A DNA stretch of 64,000 nt from Aquirhabdus parva. Lineage in GTDB: Bacteria > Pseudomonadota > Gammaproteobacteria > Pseudomonadales > Moraxellaceae. Shown in pieces: positions 8,390-16,378 of the stretch (positions are counted from its first letter, which is position 1; each line of letters opens with the position of its first letter). The notes under the pieces were generated by a model that worked only from the letters and a program-made list of their open reading frames with translations, searched no databases and was not told where the DNA came from. The translations under genes were made by a program, and so were the position numbers. The stretch covers positions 3,144,207 through 3,208,206 of the forward strand of contig NZ_CP031222.1 of the NCBI RefSeq assembly GCF_003351745.1, in the 5' to 3' direction.

Positions 8390-9781
8390 TTACTTAATGA
8401 CAACGGGTGCCAATGATCGACCAGGCAACAACAACGAACCCAGCAGTGAGTTCATATATTTACAATTACTTGGCGGCGCTTTTTTGCCTTCAAAGCGATC
8501 ATACAGCCATGGCAACATGCCTACCGCCCACACTCCCGCAGTAGCAGCGTGCTCAAAGGGTACCTCGGTGTATTGAATCTTTGTGCCATCCTTACAGAAC
8601 TGCCGTACCAACGTACGTGCGTCTTCTGCAAGCATGACCCCATCACCCGCATTAGGTTTAAAGGTGCCATTGAGCACGCCCACACTACCTTGCGTGTAAT
8701 AAATCGGAATAGTTGGTGACCCATAGCTTCCCGCGTTTACCGTGTTGGCCGCATCAATGATCGTCTTAAAGCTACTGTCAATCGTGCCAGTTTTTAAATA
8801 ATTGCTCCATGCCGTTGCATACTCTGGTTTTAAAATTGATGAGAATTTCAGACCCAAGTACCTCGGCAGGATATAGGCCAAAGATTGATCTTGGATATCC
8901 TTGGCAACAGCGAGCCCCTTATCATTGAGATAAGGAGTCAAATCCAAGTCGTATGCTCGACTTAAACCTACCAACGCCGCTGGCGCAACGGCACCCCAGA
9001 GGATACTGCCATCCACATAATCGAGATTATGGATCGGGTCGATCAAATACCCACCAAAAGCAGCACCCACGAGTTGTTTATTGACTTCGGGTGCATAGGT
9101 TGGCGCCAGTTGGGCGGCCCATCCAGTACCAATTGCGCCACCGGAGTAGCCTATCATTGCGACCTTGCTAGAAGCAGTAAGCCCAATCTTGGTGCCAGAG
9201 CTGATCCCAACCGTGGAGGCATCGAAGTTGAGCACTGCGCGGATTGAATCTAAAGTGGTCATGCCATATTCTGGGCCAGCGGCGAAATCAGCAGTTACGC
9301 CCTGAGTATCGGGTACAATAATGGTATATCCCAATGCAGCCAGCGCCGCGAGTGGAATCGACTCACCACTGTAGACAATGGGCCCGAGATTGATGAGTTT
9401 GGTAATGTCTTTATCGCCAGCAATTACCTGAGATGGTGAATCTTTGGGATTCAACGAATCATAAGCAGACTGATAAGAAATAGCCTTGCCATTGCTCTTT
9501 GCGGGTAAAATGATGGATGTTACATTGACCACAGGTTGTCGCTGTGCATTATTCGTCCGGTAGAGTAACTGTACCGCAGTCGCGGCAGTCGGCACGCCCA
9601 CGAGATGATAAGTGACAGTACGCTGTTTAAGGACAGTGCCCAATGGAATGGATACCAAGGGTTTGCTGTCGGTATAGCTGTAGAATGGATCAGTGATGGT
9701 GGCAGCATGCGCGCAGGTTACCCCTGAAGCGCTCAGCACGAGTGAAGCCAGCATGCCATAACGCATAGATATTTTTTTCAT
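8390..9781 (-). CDS. secretory lipase (LIP family)
   Basis: A 463-residue exported alpha/beta hydrolase of the secretory lipase type first known from fungi and also found in bacteria (Pfam LIP). The signal peptide covers about residues 1-26 (CAHA cleavage). The nucleophile elbow is GYSGG with Ser213; Asp380 (NAGDGV) and His411 (PFEHAAT) fit the remaining triad. The family hydrolyses triacylglycerols or other esters outside the cell. The ATG at 9781 has AAGGAT upstream. The AraC-type gene at 9980-11047 lies directly upstream on the same strand and is the likely regulator. Confidence 0.85.
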   Translation of the reverse strand: MKKISMRYGMLASLVLSASGVTCAHAATITDPFYSYTDSKPLVSIPLGTVLKQRTVTYHLVGVPTAATAVQLLYRTNNAQRQPVVNVTSIILPAKSNGKAISYQSAYDSLNPKDSPSQVIAGDKDITKLINLGPIVYSGESIPLAALAALGYTIIVPDTQGVTADFAAGPEYGMTTLDSIRAVLNFDASTVGISSGTKIGLTASSKVAMIGYSGGAIGTGWAAQLAPTYAPEVNKQLVGAAFGGYLIDPIHNLDYVDGSILWGAVAPAALVGLSRAYDLDLTPYLNDKGLAVAKDIQDQSLAYILPRYLGLKFSSILKPEYATAWSNYLKTGTIDSSFKTIIDAANTVNAGSYGSPTIPIYYTQGSVGVLNGTFKPNAGDGVMLAEDARTLVRQFCKDGTKIQYTEVPFEHAATAGVWAVGMLPWLYDRFEGKKAPPSNCKYMNSLLGSLLLPGRSLAPVVIK

Positions 9782-9812
9782 AAGCCAATCCTTGATTAAA
9801 CGTTGGCCCACA

Positions 9813-11237
9813 GCGGTCGTGTTATACCATTGTGACTGTGGGATATTTTTATAGATGCTTAATAGATCAACATCCTGATTCATCTCATCAAGCCCTAGTC
9901 AGGATTGATTCATTAAGTCCATCGTGACTTTAATCAGAATAAAAAAAATACATAATGCGCGATCGCGCCATTCGTGCTGTCATTTAGCGTCAAACGCATG
10001 CTTAGGCTGTTCAAGAGATTTACGATATTCACTTGGGGTAATGCCCGTCCAGCGATAAAAAGCGCGGATAAAATTCGCACTGTTCTGATACCCCAACTTC
10101 ACCGCGATATCATCCATTCTAAATTGGGTATTTTTCAGAAAATTCTGGGCATCCTTTAAGCGAGCCTCTTCGAGTAACTCTGAAAAACTCAAACCCACCT
10201 CGGTAAGCTTCCGAGTCAGCGTGCGAGCCGACATGCACAATTGATCAGCCAGACTCTGGATACTCGGATAAGCCCCCTCATGACAAATGACTAAGGCGCG
10301 AACATGATCAATCCAGTTGGTGAACAGTCCTAAGCGCGCCATCTCTAGCTCACAATGAGTCGTGGCAAAATGCACCAATGCCGGATTCGCCGTATGAATC
10401 GGCTGCTGGAGAATCTTGGCGGGAAAGCGAAACTGGTTGGCAGGCTGATTAAAGTGCAGCTCGGGCAAACGCTCCTTGTACGCTGCAAAATAATCGGGTT
10501 CAGGAAAATCAAAATACAATTCAAAGTGCTGATATTTCGTGGGTCGATACTCACCCAGCATCAAAGAGCGATAAATTTCTGCCGCATCAATGAGAAAATT
10601 TTCAACGATAAAAGTCCGAAAGCGCTCTAAGGGAAAGATCTCATGGAGGGTGATCACAACCGTGTCATTCTGGATTTCAAGCGTGGTTTCGAAGAAGGGA
10701 TATTGCGTCCTCATATAGCGACGACCAAACTCAACGGCCTCCCATAGGGTGGTACTACTCATCAGACCCATGCCATATAGACCAATTTTAGCCAGATTAC
10801 TGGCGAGTCCAATCTCAATCGCAAGGCTGGATTCTCTGATGATTTGCCGTAAATTATCCAGAAAAACTAGATGTTGCCAGACCTGAATATGCGCATTATT
10901 GGTATAAAGGTCAGTGACCGCAAGTCCTGTATTCGCCAGCAACTGCTCAGCGGTCGCACCTCGAAGTTCTGCAAATCGCAGCATGTAGCTTAGGTTCGAA
11001 GCGGAAAAAAGCGTTCCTTGATGTTTAAATTGCCTAATGACATCCATGACACATATCTCCAACCCAAACCGACTTTCTGGATGAACATGCAAAAGTCGAT
11101 TCGCACTTTTAATTCACATTGTATTTTTTATGATCTCAACCACTGAGGCGCATGGCACTAATACCATAGAACGGTTGGTCAAAAATATGGTAATTAAGAC
11201 AAGAATGAAGGGGCGTATAGTCAATTGGGGTGGATCA
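9813..11237. repeat. left copy of a segmental duplication
   Basis: From the GCGGTCG sequence before the lipase start, through the AraC gene, to about 11237, this segment reappears with point differences at 11638-12295. The second copy lacks most of the AraC gene. The order is therefore AraC, metallo-beta-lactamase fragment, AraC remnant. Boundaries were set by eye and may be off by some bases. Confidence 0.8.
9980..11047 (-). CDS. AraC-family transcriptional regulator (OruR/ArgR-like type)
   Basis: A 355-residue regulator with a long N-terminal ligand-binding-type domain (Arabinose_bd-like, RYMRTQYPFFE and ENFLIDAAEIY regions) and a C-terminal double helix-turn-helix of about 100 residues (SIQSLADQLCMSARTLTRKL, then DDIAVKLGYQNSANFIRAFYRWTG). 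The ATG at 11047 is preceded by GGAGAT; an upstream in-frame start adds 15 residues. It lies about 200 bp upstream of the secretory lipase on the same strand, which suggests control of lipase expression in response to a fatty acid or related signal (inference). Confidence 0.87.
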   Translation of the reverse strand: MDVIRQFKHQGTLFSASNLSYMLRFAELRGATAEQLLANTGLAVTDLYTNNAHIQVWQHLVFLDNLRQIIRESSLAIEIGLASNLAKIGLYGMGLMSSTTLWEAVEFGRRYMRTQYPFFETTLEIQNDTVVITLHEIFPLERFRTFIVENFLIDAAEIYRSLMLGEYRPTKYQHFELYFDFPEPDYFAAYKERLPELHFNQPANQFRFPAKILQQPIHTANPALVHFATTHCELEMARLGLFTNWIDHVRALVICHEGAYPSIQSLADQLCMSARTLTRKLTEVGLSFSELLEEARLKDAQNFLKNTQFRMDDIAVKLGYQNSANFIRAFYRWTGITPSEYRKSLEQPKHAFDAK

Positions 11238-11245
11238 CCGGGACC

Positions 11246-11637
11246 ACCCGCTGCTTTTTGAGCTACTCTCGAAACCCCTGCTGCCGCACTTTCACAAACT
11301 TCTGATACCCAACCGAATCCACAAATACCGTAAATCCCACCTTCTGAAACCCCGGATACTTCATATCTAGATCAAAGTAGCTACCATGCGCCCCAAGGAA
11401 GATATCAGCAAGCAAAGACTTCAGCAGACTAAAGGTCTTCTCATAATCCGCCGCAATTTGTGGATAGACGTTGCTATCCAAGAGGTTGTAGCCCGGATTG
11501 AACCCCGTACTGCCGACGATACTTTAAAGTCTTGCCCGCCTCATTCACCTTCATCGTCCACGTGGTACAGCCCTTGCTACGGCCGGACTTCAGATGCGCG
11601 ACTAGCTGTACCTCCAAGCTCCACCACATCGCCATGC
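11246..11637 (-). pseudogene. decayed fragment of a subclass B3 metallo-beta-lactamase gene
   Basis: This stretch matches the 3' half (roughly 30438-30842) of the intact B3 lactamase gene at 30431-31315. Residues such as ADYEKTF, DIFLGAHG, YFDL and KVGFT are shared. Decay is visible: a net five-base deletion near 11523-11530 breaks the frame, and the zinc-ligand context GHTKGCTTW reads GRSKGCTTW, changing His to Arg. The first half of the gene is absent. Its right edge coincides with the start of the second AraC copy, so it was probably left behind by the same rearrangement. Confidence 0.8.
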
Positions 11638-12295
11638 GGTCGTTTTATACCATTGTGACTGCGGGATATTTCTATAGGGGCTTCAAAGATCAACATTCTG
11701 ATTCATCTCATAAAGCCCTAGTCAAGATTGATTCATTCTGCCTATCGTGACTTTAATCAGAATAAAAAAAATACATAATGCGCGATCACGCCATTCGTGC
11801 TGTCATTTAGCGTCAAACGCATGCTTAGGCTGTTCAAGAGATTTACGATATTCACTTGGGGTAATGCCCGTCCAGCGATAAAAAGCGCAGATAAAATTCG
11901 CACTGTTCTGATACCCCAACTTCACCGCGATATCATCCACTCTAAATTGGGTATTTTTCAGAAAATTCTGGGCATCCTTTAAGCGAGCCTCTTCGAGTAA
12001 CTGCTCTGCAGTCGCGCCTCGAAGTTCTGCGAATCGCAGCATGTAGCTCACGTTCGAAGCGAAAAAAAGCGTTCCCTGATGTTTAAAATGCTCGATGACA
12101 TCCATGATCCATCTCTCCAACCCAAACCGACTTTCTGGATGAACACGCCAAAATCGATTCGCTCTTTTAATTCACTTTGTATTTTTTATGACCTCAATCA
12201 CTGAGGCGCATGGCACTAACACCATAGAACGGTTGGTCAAAAATATGGCAATTAAGACAAGAATAGAGGGGCGTATTAGTCAATTGGGTGGGTCA
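11638..12295. repeat. right copy of the segmental duplication, internally deleted
   Basis: This is the counterpart of 9813-11237. Intergenic sequence on both sides of the AraC gene is kept, including the TGGCACTAA and ACGGTTGGTCAAAAATATGG stretches, while about 765 bp of coding sequence is missing. Several point differences show that the copies have diverged for some time. Confidence 0.78.
11803..12105 (-). pseudogene. AraC regulator copy with a large in-frame deletion
   Basis: The 100-codon frame joins the first 37 residues of the neighbouring AraC regulator (to ATAEQLL) directly to its last 63 (from EEARLKDAQ). About 255 residues are removed without loss of frame. The ligand domain and the first helix-turn-helix are gone; the second helix-turn-helix (DDIAVKLGYQNSANF) remains. 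The start codon and the GGAGA ribosome site are retained. Most simply it is a pseudogene. A short product that competes for DNA is possible but lacks one of the two recognition helices. Confidence 0.75.
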
Positions 12296-12440
12296 TCGCT
12301 AGTCCATACACGAATATAAAAGCTGGGTTTTCAGCTTTTATATCAATCCTGATATCGGTTTCATCCGCTATGAGAAAAAATGTAGGGAGCAGTAAGCTGA
12401 AGCACTTTAAAGCAGCCTGTATATAACAAACACTGACTCA
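12121..12440. other. 320-bp intergenic region with a long hairpin
   Basis: The left part is the end of the segmental duplication. At 12314-12343 ATATAAAAGCTG and CAGCTTTTATAT form a perfect 12-bp stem with a six-base loop. It may terminate the minus-strand DUF5071 transcript that ends at 12441. I see no gene here. Confidence 0.55.
12314..12343. terminator. perfect 12-bp stem hairpin
   Basis: Arms 12314-12325 and 12332-12343 are perfectly complementary around the loop GGTTTT. The stem is AT-rich at its base and GC-containing near the loop. It lies about 100 bp after the DUF5071 gene on the minus strand. No long T run follows, so terminator function is tentative. Confidence 0.45.
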
Positions 12441-12926
12441 CTATTCAAAATCAATCCCTCGACTTTTCAAATACCCACAACCTTGCTCAATCTCCATAGA
12501 GAAATGAGCCTTCAAGTTAACGCGCTCATCTTTCATAAACACTAGTAGCCAATAAACCCACTCCGTATCATCCAAATCAATGGCTTTTTTTAACACGCGA
12601 CTAAACGATGCGTGCAAAGGATCAATATCCATTTCAGATAAAAAGCCATACAAAACTGGAGATCCTGGCCAATTGATGTCCATGAAGCCCTCAAGTAATG
12701 GGTCTAGGTGGGCAATGACCAGATTTCTGGGTAAATAAGGCAACATCATTGCCAGATTCTCCCAATCGCTTCCACCCGACGGACTAATTAGCGATGAGAA
12801 GTCAATGGATTGATTATCCACCAACTGTTTAATCGTGAAGGCAAGTTCAATCACTGAATGAATATACAGCTCTTTCTCATGGAGCCTCTTAACGACCTCT
12901 TCCACTTCTAGCGATGGATTGATCAT
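12441..12926 (-). CDS. DUF5071 domain protein
   Basis: A 161-residue protein whose core matches my recollection of DUF5071: LPYLPRNLVIAHLDPLLEG, then DINWPGSPVLYGFL and EWVYWLLVF. The family is cytosolic, of unknown function, and occurs widely in bacteria as a stand-alone gene. The ATG at 12926 lies 11 bp past the stop of the AraC gene, and the GAGAGG upstream overlaps that gene's end, so the two are co-transcribed. There is no signal peptide or membrane segment. I do not assign a function. Confidence 0.7.
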   Translation of the reverse strand: MINPSLEVEEVVKRLHEKELYIHSVIELAFTIKQLVDNQSIDFSSLISPSGGSDWENLAMMLPYLPRNLVIAHLDPLLEGFMDINWPGSPVLYGFLSEMDIDPLHASFSRVLKKAIDLDDTEWVYWLLVFMKDERVNLKAHFSMEIEQGCGYLKSRGIDFE

Positions 12927-12936
12927 AAATCGTTTT

Positions 12937-13986
12937 CTACCTCTCGGATCGCACGGTTTGCGGGGTTTTACCCGTCCATGTCTGAAACGCGCGAGCAAAA
13001 GAATTAGAATCCTCAAAGCCTAATAGAAACGATATCTCGGCGCTCGACATTTCAGTATTGCGTAAATAATGGTGTGCCAGAGAATCGCGTAGCGTATCTA
13101 AAATTTGCTGAAAAGTTGTTCCTTCATCCTGCAACCGACGCTGCAATGTGCGCGTACTGACCGCCAGCCTTCGACTGACCATCAGCATAGAGACTTCGCC
13201 TGCTGGCAAGGCCTCAAGCAATGTACTCCGAACACGCTCGGCCATCCCCGCCGACCGATCGAGATCAGCCAGACGTTGACGCAAAGAAGGCTCAAAGAAC
13301 AACCACATCTTGTGATTCTCAGTCAAAAAAGGACGCTCAATATCCGCAGCCGCAAACACCAAAGTCGCTAATGGCGCATCGGTCACGGGTATACCAAAAT
13401 AGGACGTGTAAATAGCCGAAACGATATCAAGGCTTGGAGAGACGGGCCAACTCACCTGTAGCGGCTGGACAGGGCTGCGCGTTGCCAGTCGTGCCAGTTG
13501 GACAAATAACACCAGTTTAAACACCAGAAATACACTGGGCATCGTCTGTGTGTGGTCAAGAAAATCGATCGTCACCGTCGTATGCGCAGGCGTGTGCTTG
13601 ACCTGTATCACCATTGGCGCAATCAACTTCACGTATTTAGCGATCCGTTCCAGCGCACTGCCCAAATTGGCACTGCACAACGCGGCGAAAAGCTCTGGAT
13701 CAAACCAGTCTGATGACATCACTTTGGCAATTTGTAAGGGTGCTGGCACAGCCGCATCAATGGCGTCAGCCTCAGCTTCGATAGCCTCCCACAGTTTGGA
13801 GAAATCAATCGAGTTCAAGCGCACGTTTTGTCGTGTAAACAAATCCGCTGGCAACTGCGCACGGCGTAGCACTGGCGATGTTGCTAGACCTGCATCTTGC
13901 ATCAATACACGCCAGCCCGGCCAAACGGCATACTCCAAAACAGAGTTGCGCTGACGACTCAGTGGAGGTTTATATTCAGTTTTCAT
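12937..13986 (-). CDS. AraC-family regulator of the divergent SDR operon
   Basis: A 349-residue regulator with an N-terminal Arabinose_bd-type domain (about residues 30-230) and a C-terminal double helix-turn-helix (VSRRLAVSTRTLQRRL, then EISFLLGFEDSNSFARAFQTWTG). It is divergent from the SDR/YciI operon at 14210, and the gap holds repeated TTGGCGCG half-sites spaced 21 bp apart, as AraC-type proteins prefer. It therefore very likely controls that operon and perhaps itself. This arrangement is common for SDR and monooxygenase genes in Acinetobacter and relatives. Confidence 0.88.
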   Translation of the reverse strand: MKTEYKPPLSRQRNSVLEYAVWPGWRVLMQDAGLATSPVLRRAQLPADLFTRQNVRLNSIDFSKLWEAIEAEADAIDAAVPAPLQIAKVMSSDWFDPELFAALCSANLGSALERIAKYVKLIAPMVIQVKHTPAHTTVTIDFLDHTQTMPSVFLVFKLVLFVQLARLATRSPVQPLQVSWPVSPSLDIVSAIYTSYFGIPVTDAPLATLVFAAADIERPFLTENHKMWLFFEPSLRQRLADLDRSAGMAERVRSTLLEALPAGEVSMLMVSRRLAVSTRTLQRRLQDEGTTFQQILDTLRDSLAHHYLRNTEMSSAEISFLLGFEDSNSFARAFQTWTGKTPQTVRSER

Positions 13987-14028
13987 GAACTCAGTCTAGG
14001 TTGCAGATCATGCCAACACAATAGCAAA

Positions 14029-14097
14029 GCGCGCCAAATCCTAAAAGTCATATTGGCGCGTTCCGCCGTTACGTTGGCGCGTTCCGCGAGTGCCAAT
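14029..14097. promoter_or_regulatory. AraC-type operator with 21-bp-spaced direct repeats
   Basis: The 14-base sequence TTGGCGCGTTCCGC occurs at 14053-14066 and again at 14074-14087, exactly 21 bp apart, which is two helical turns. An inverted partial copy (GCGCGCCAA) lies at 14029-14037, and another (GTGCCAATA) at about 14090-14098. Direct half-sites 21 bp apart match the binding geometry of AraC-family dimers. The site lies between the AraC gene and the SDR operon it probably regulates. Confidence 0.65.
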
Positions 14098-14209
14098 AAC
14101 TCAATTCATAGGCAAAGTACACCTTATCAGGTCGCATATTTTTGAAGAGCAAAACACCGCTACTCAGATATGCCATCAATAACCCTTTTGCTTTTGGAGA
14201 ACTATAGAC

Positions 14210-15013
14210 ATGAAAAAGACCATTTTAATTACCGGTGCATCGTCAGGTTTTGGACTGCTGCTTGCCAACACCCTTCACCAGCAAGGTTTCAATGTCATCG
14301 GCACCAGTCGTGAACCCGAAAAATACGTAGGCAAAGTCTCATTCAAACTGCTACGTCTGAATATTGACGACGACCACTCCATCCAATCGTTCACGACCGA
14401 ATTATTCCAACACACCAAACAGCTAGATGTATTGGTCAATAATGCCGGCTATATGGTCACAGGTATTGCCGAAGAAACCCCCATCGACTTGGGACGTCAG
14501 CAATTCGAAACCAACTTCTGGGGCACCGTCAAAGTCACCAATGCCTTACTCCCCTATTTCAGGGCGCAAAAGCATGGCCAAATCATCACTGTTAGCTCTA
14601 TCGTAGGTTTAATCGGACCACCGAATTTATCCTTTTACTCGGCCTCCAAACACGCTGTTCAGGGTTACTTTAAATCCTTACGTTTTGAACTCGACCAATT
14701 CAACATCAAAGTCAACATGGTTGAGCCGGTTTGGTTTAAGACCAATCTTGCTCACAACGCTGTCTCCGCAGCCAATGGCAGTATCACGGATTACAACACT
14801 TATCGCAAAAAAGCCAATGCAGCAACGCAAAAGGGAATTGATCAAGCGGAGGCACCTGATGCCGTGGTCCATATGATTACCAAGCTGATTAACGCGAAAG
14901 AACCTAAGTTCAGCAATCCTGTAGGAAAAATGACAGGCATGATTCTTTTCCTGCAAAGCTACGCGCCCAAAATGTTTGAAAGTTCAATTCTGAAAAGTGT
15001 GGAAACTGCCTAA
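14210..15013 (+). CDS. short-chain dehydrogenase/reductase
   Basis: A 267-residue classical SDR. The cofactor motif TGASSGFG is at residues 8-15, NNAG is present near 80, and the YSASK active site (Tyr then Lys four residues on) is intact after SSIVGLIG. The C-terminal region (after PVWFKTNL) is extended, as in SDRs with larger hydrophobic substrates. GGAG precedes the ATG at good distance. Its stop overlaps the start of the YciI gene (TAATG), indicating translational coupling. It is controlled, by inference, by the divergent AraC regulator. Confidence 0.88.
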   Translation: MKKTILITGASSGFGLLLANTLHQQGFNVIGTSREPEKYVGKVSFKLLRLNIDDDHSIQSFTTELFQHTKQLDVLVNNAGYMVTGIAEETPIDLGRQQFETNFWGTVKVTNALLPYFRAQKHGQIITVSSIVGLIGPPNLSFYSASKHAVQGYFKSLRFELDQFNIKVNMVEPVWFKTNLAHNAVSAANGSITDYNTYRKKANAATQKGIDQAEAPDAVVHMITKLINAKEPKFSNPVGKMTGMILFLQSYAPKMFESSILKSVETA

Positions 15014-15315
15014 TGAAATATTACCTTTGCAAATATATTCCACCACGGGCGGATTTTCTGGCGACCCTGTCACCCGATGAACAGGAATGGATGAGGCAAC
15101 ATGGCATTTTTCTCAATGAACGCCTCGACCAAGGTCTGATTGTTGCCCACGGCCCCGTGATGGATCCATCGGGCGGCTATGGGGTTTCACTCTACCAAAT
15201 TCCTGATGACCAAGACATCGCAGCGCTCACAGCGGAAGATCCTATTATCAAAAATGGCTTGGGTCACTATGAGCACTACCCCATGCTTCATTTAAAAGCG
15301 CGTGGAGAATCATGA
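15013..15315 (+). CDS. YciI family protein
   Basis: A 100-residue YciI-type protein with a ferredoxin-like alpha/beta fold. Visible features are the opening KYYLCKYIPPR, the active-site-like HGPVMDPSGGYGV at about residues 46-58, and the end LGHYEHYPMLHL. Family members are small cytosolic enzymes or detoxifiers with a conserved His-Asp pair, here His46 and probably Asp51. It is translationally coupled to the SDR upstream and followed by a four-base ATGA overlap to a broken third frame. Confidence 0.83.
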   Translation: MKYYLCKYIPPRADFLATLSPDEQEWMRQHGIFLNERLDQGLIVAHGPVMDPSGGYGVSLYQIPDDQDIAALTAEDPIIKNGLGHYEHYPMLHLKARGES

Positions 15316-15434
15316 TGACCACCACACGCATCACGGGCGTTTCAAGCGGCATGAAAAGCCTTTGAGCACACCCGAGGTATTCTGGCTGCTGGCTTTAGCA
15401 ACGCCGCGCCAGCAGTACGCTATAAAGTCTGAAA
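15312..15434 (+). pseudogene. remnant of a third SDR gene in the operon
   Basis: An ATG overlapping the YciI stop (ATGA), with GGAGAAT upstream, opens a frame reading TTTRITGVSSGM and then a stop after 17 codons. Shifting frame after SGM continues KAFEHTRGILAAGFSNAAPAR. Together these resemble the first 35 residues of an SDR (ITGVSSGIG... AAGF...AR). The rest is missing and the upstream region of YceI follows directly. I read it as a truncated, frameshifted gene; the match is short. Confidence 0.45.
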
Positions 15435-16103
15435 AGTACAACGAAAACGAGGATGCATCTCATGCAGACGACCATTCGGGATCAAAGAAAGTACTCATTC
15501 ATTAGAATGTTAGTAACGGGTGTATGTTTGACATTCAGTGCCGTCCAGACAGCGCTGGCTGCCGATTGGCAGATTGACCCCAGTCAAACCCATTTTCACT
15601 TTAAGACCCGCGGGCTGATACAGACTGAAGGGAGCTTTAGTCGATTTTCAGGTGCGATTAAAGGGGATGTGTTTGATCCCGCTCATTTGGAACTGACGTT
15701 TACGATACAGGCAGATAGTGCCAGTACAGGTTCAAGCATGACTGATGGCATGCTCAAGGGCAGTTCTTTTTTTAATGTTGAAAAATATCCAGAAATGACT
15801 TTTAAAACCACCCAAATCACTCAAGTAGATCCTGCGCACTCTAAGGTACGCGGTGAGTTAACCATGGTTGGTATCACCAAGCCTATTGAGTTTAAAGTCA
15901 ATTTATCTACGCCATTAGTTGATCCGATTACGCACACAGTGACGATCAAAACCAGTACGTCTTTTCTACTTGATCGGAACCAATGGGGCATGAGTAGCTA
16001 TGGATCTTTCGTCAATAAAAACATAGAAGTCCAAGTGGATAGTGCGATGGTTTCGAATAATGTAGACCCAGAAGTCATCGCAAAACTAACGGAGAAACCG
16101 TAA
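15432..16103. repeat. left copy of the YceI direct repeat
   Basis: This segment is repeated at 26325-26987 in the same orientation, about 10.9 kb away. The stretch from 15553 to about 15700 is base-for-base identical to the second copy, and similarity falls off towards the 3' end and in the signal peptide. The pair brackets the FadL, efflux and FilA/FilB-like genes. Confidence 0.85.
15462..16103 (+). CDS. YceI family periplasmic protein, copy 1
   Basis: A 213-residue YceI-type lipocalin-like protein, exported to the periplasm. The signal peptide ends at QTALA-ADW near residue 32. The family core is clear: WQIDPSQTHFHFKTRG, GDVFDPAHLELTF, FNVEKYPEMTFKT and NQWGMSSYGSFV. YceI proteins bind polyisoprenoids or other amphiphiles in a beta-barrel. 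I start at 15462 because ACGAGG lies at proper distance there, while the in-frame ATG at 15453 abuts that site. The mature protein differs from copy 2 at only about 13 positions. Confidence 0.88.
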   Translation: MQTTIRDQRKYSFIRMLVTGVCLTFSAVQTALAADWQIDPSQTHFHFKTRGLIQTEGSFSRFSGAIKGDVFDPAHLELTFTIQADSASTGSSMTDGMLKGSSFFNVEKYPEMTFKTTQITQVDPAHSKVRGELTMVGITKPIEFKVNLSTPLVDPITHTVTIKTSTSFLLDRNQWGMSSYGSFVNKNIEVQVDSAMVSNNVDPEVIAKLTEKP

Positions 16104-16378
16104 GCTGAGCATCCCCAAGTTTTGCGGGCTTCCAGAAGTCATGTTTCATACTGTCTGTTGCTGATTTTGGGTAAGGTCAGCGCTGACCAGTAGACGATGA
16201 AATGTTTCACAAACAGATGGATGGGTGTCTAGAATCTTGCTGGCTATTCAGGTAATGAAAAGAAGACATCCTCAATACCCAAAAATACCAGTCAGTTATG
16301 CACTGACTAGCATTACCCATATTAGAGTAGAGGGTGGTTTTTTAAACATACCATTTCATAAGTCGCGTAGATTCAGTC
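16104..16378. other. intergenic region with palindromes between convergent genes
   Basis: GGTCAGCGCTGACC at 16175-16188 is a perfect 14-bp palindrome. A second element, AGTCAGT at 16290-16296 and ACTGACT at 16302-16308 with a five-base loop, may be a hairpin terminator between the convergent YceI and FadL genes. No gene is visible. Confidence 0.45.

Noticed and set aside
8307-8576. Plus-strand frame of 89 codons over the end of the secretory lipase gene
   Set aside because: It is antisense to the well-supported lipase reading frame.
12353-12391. Loose similarity to 30292-30332 near the two lactamase loci
   Set aside because: Too short and diverged, and placed differently relative to the lactamase sequences.
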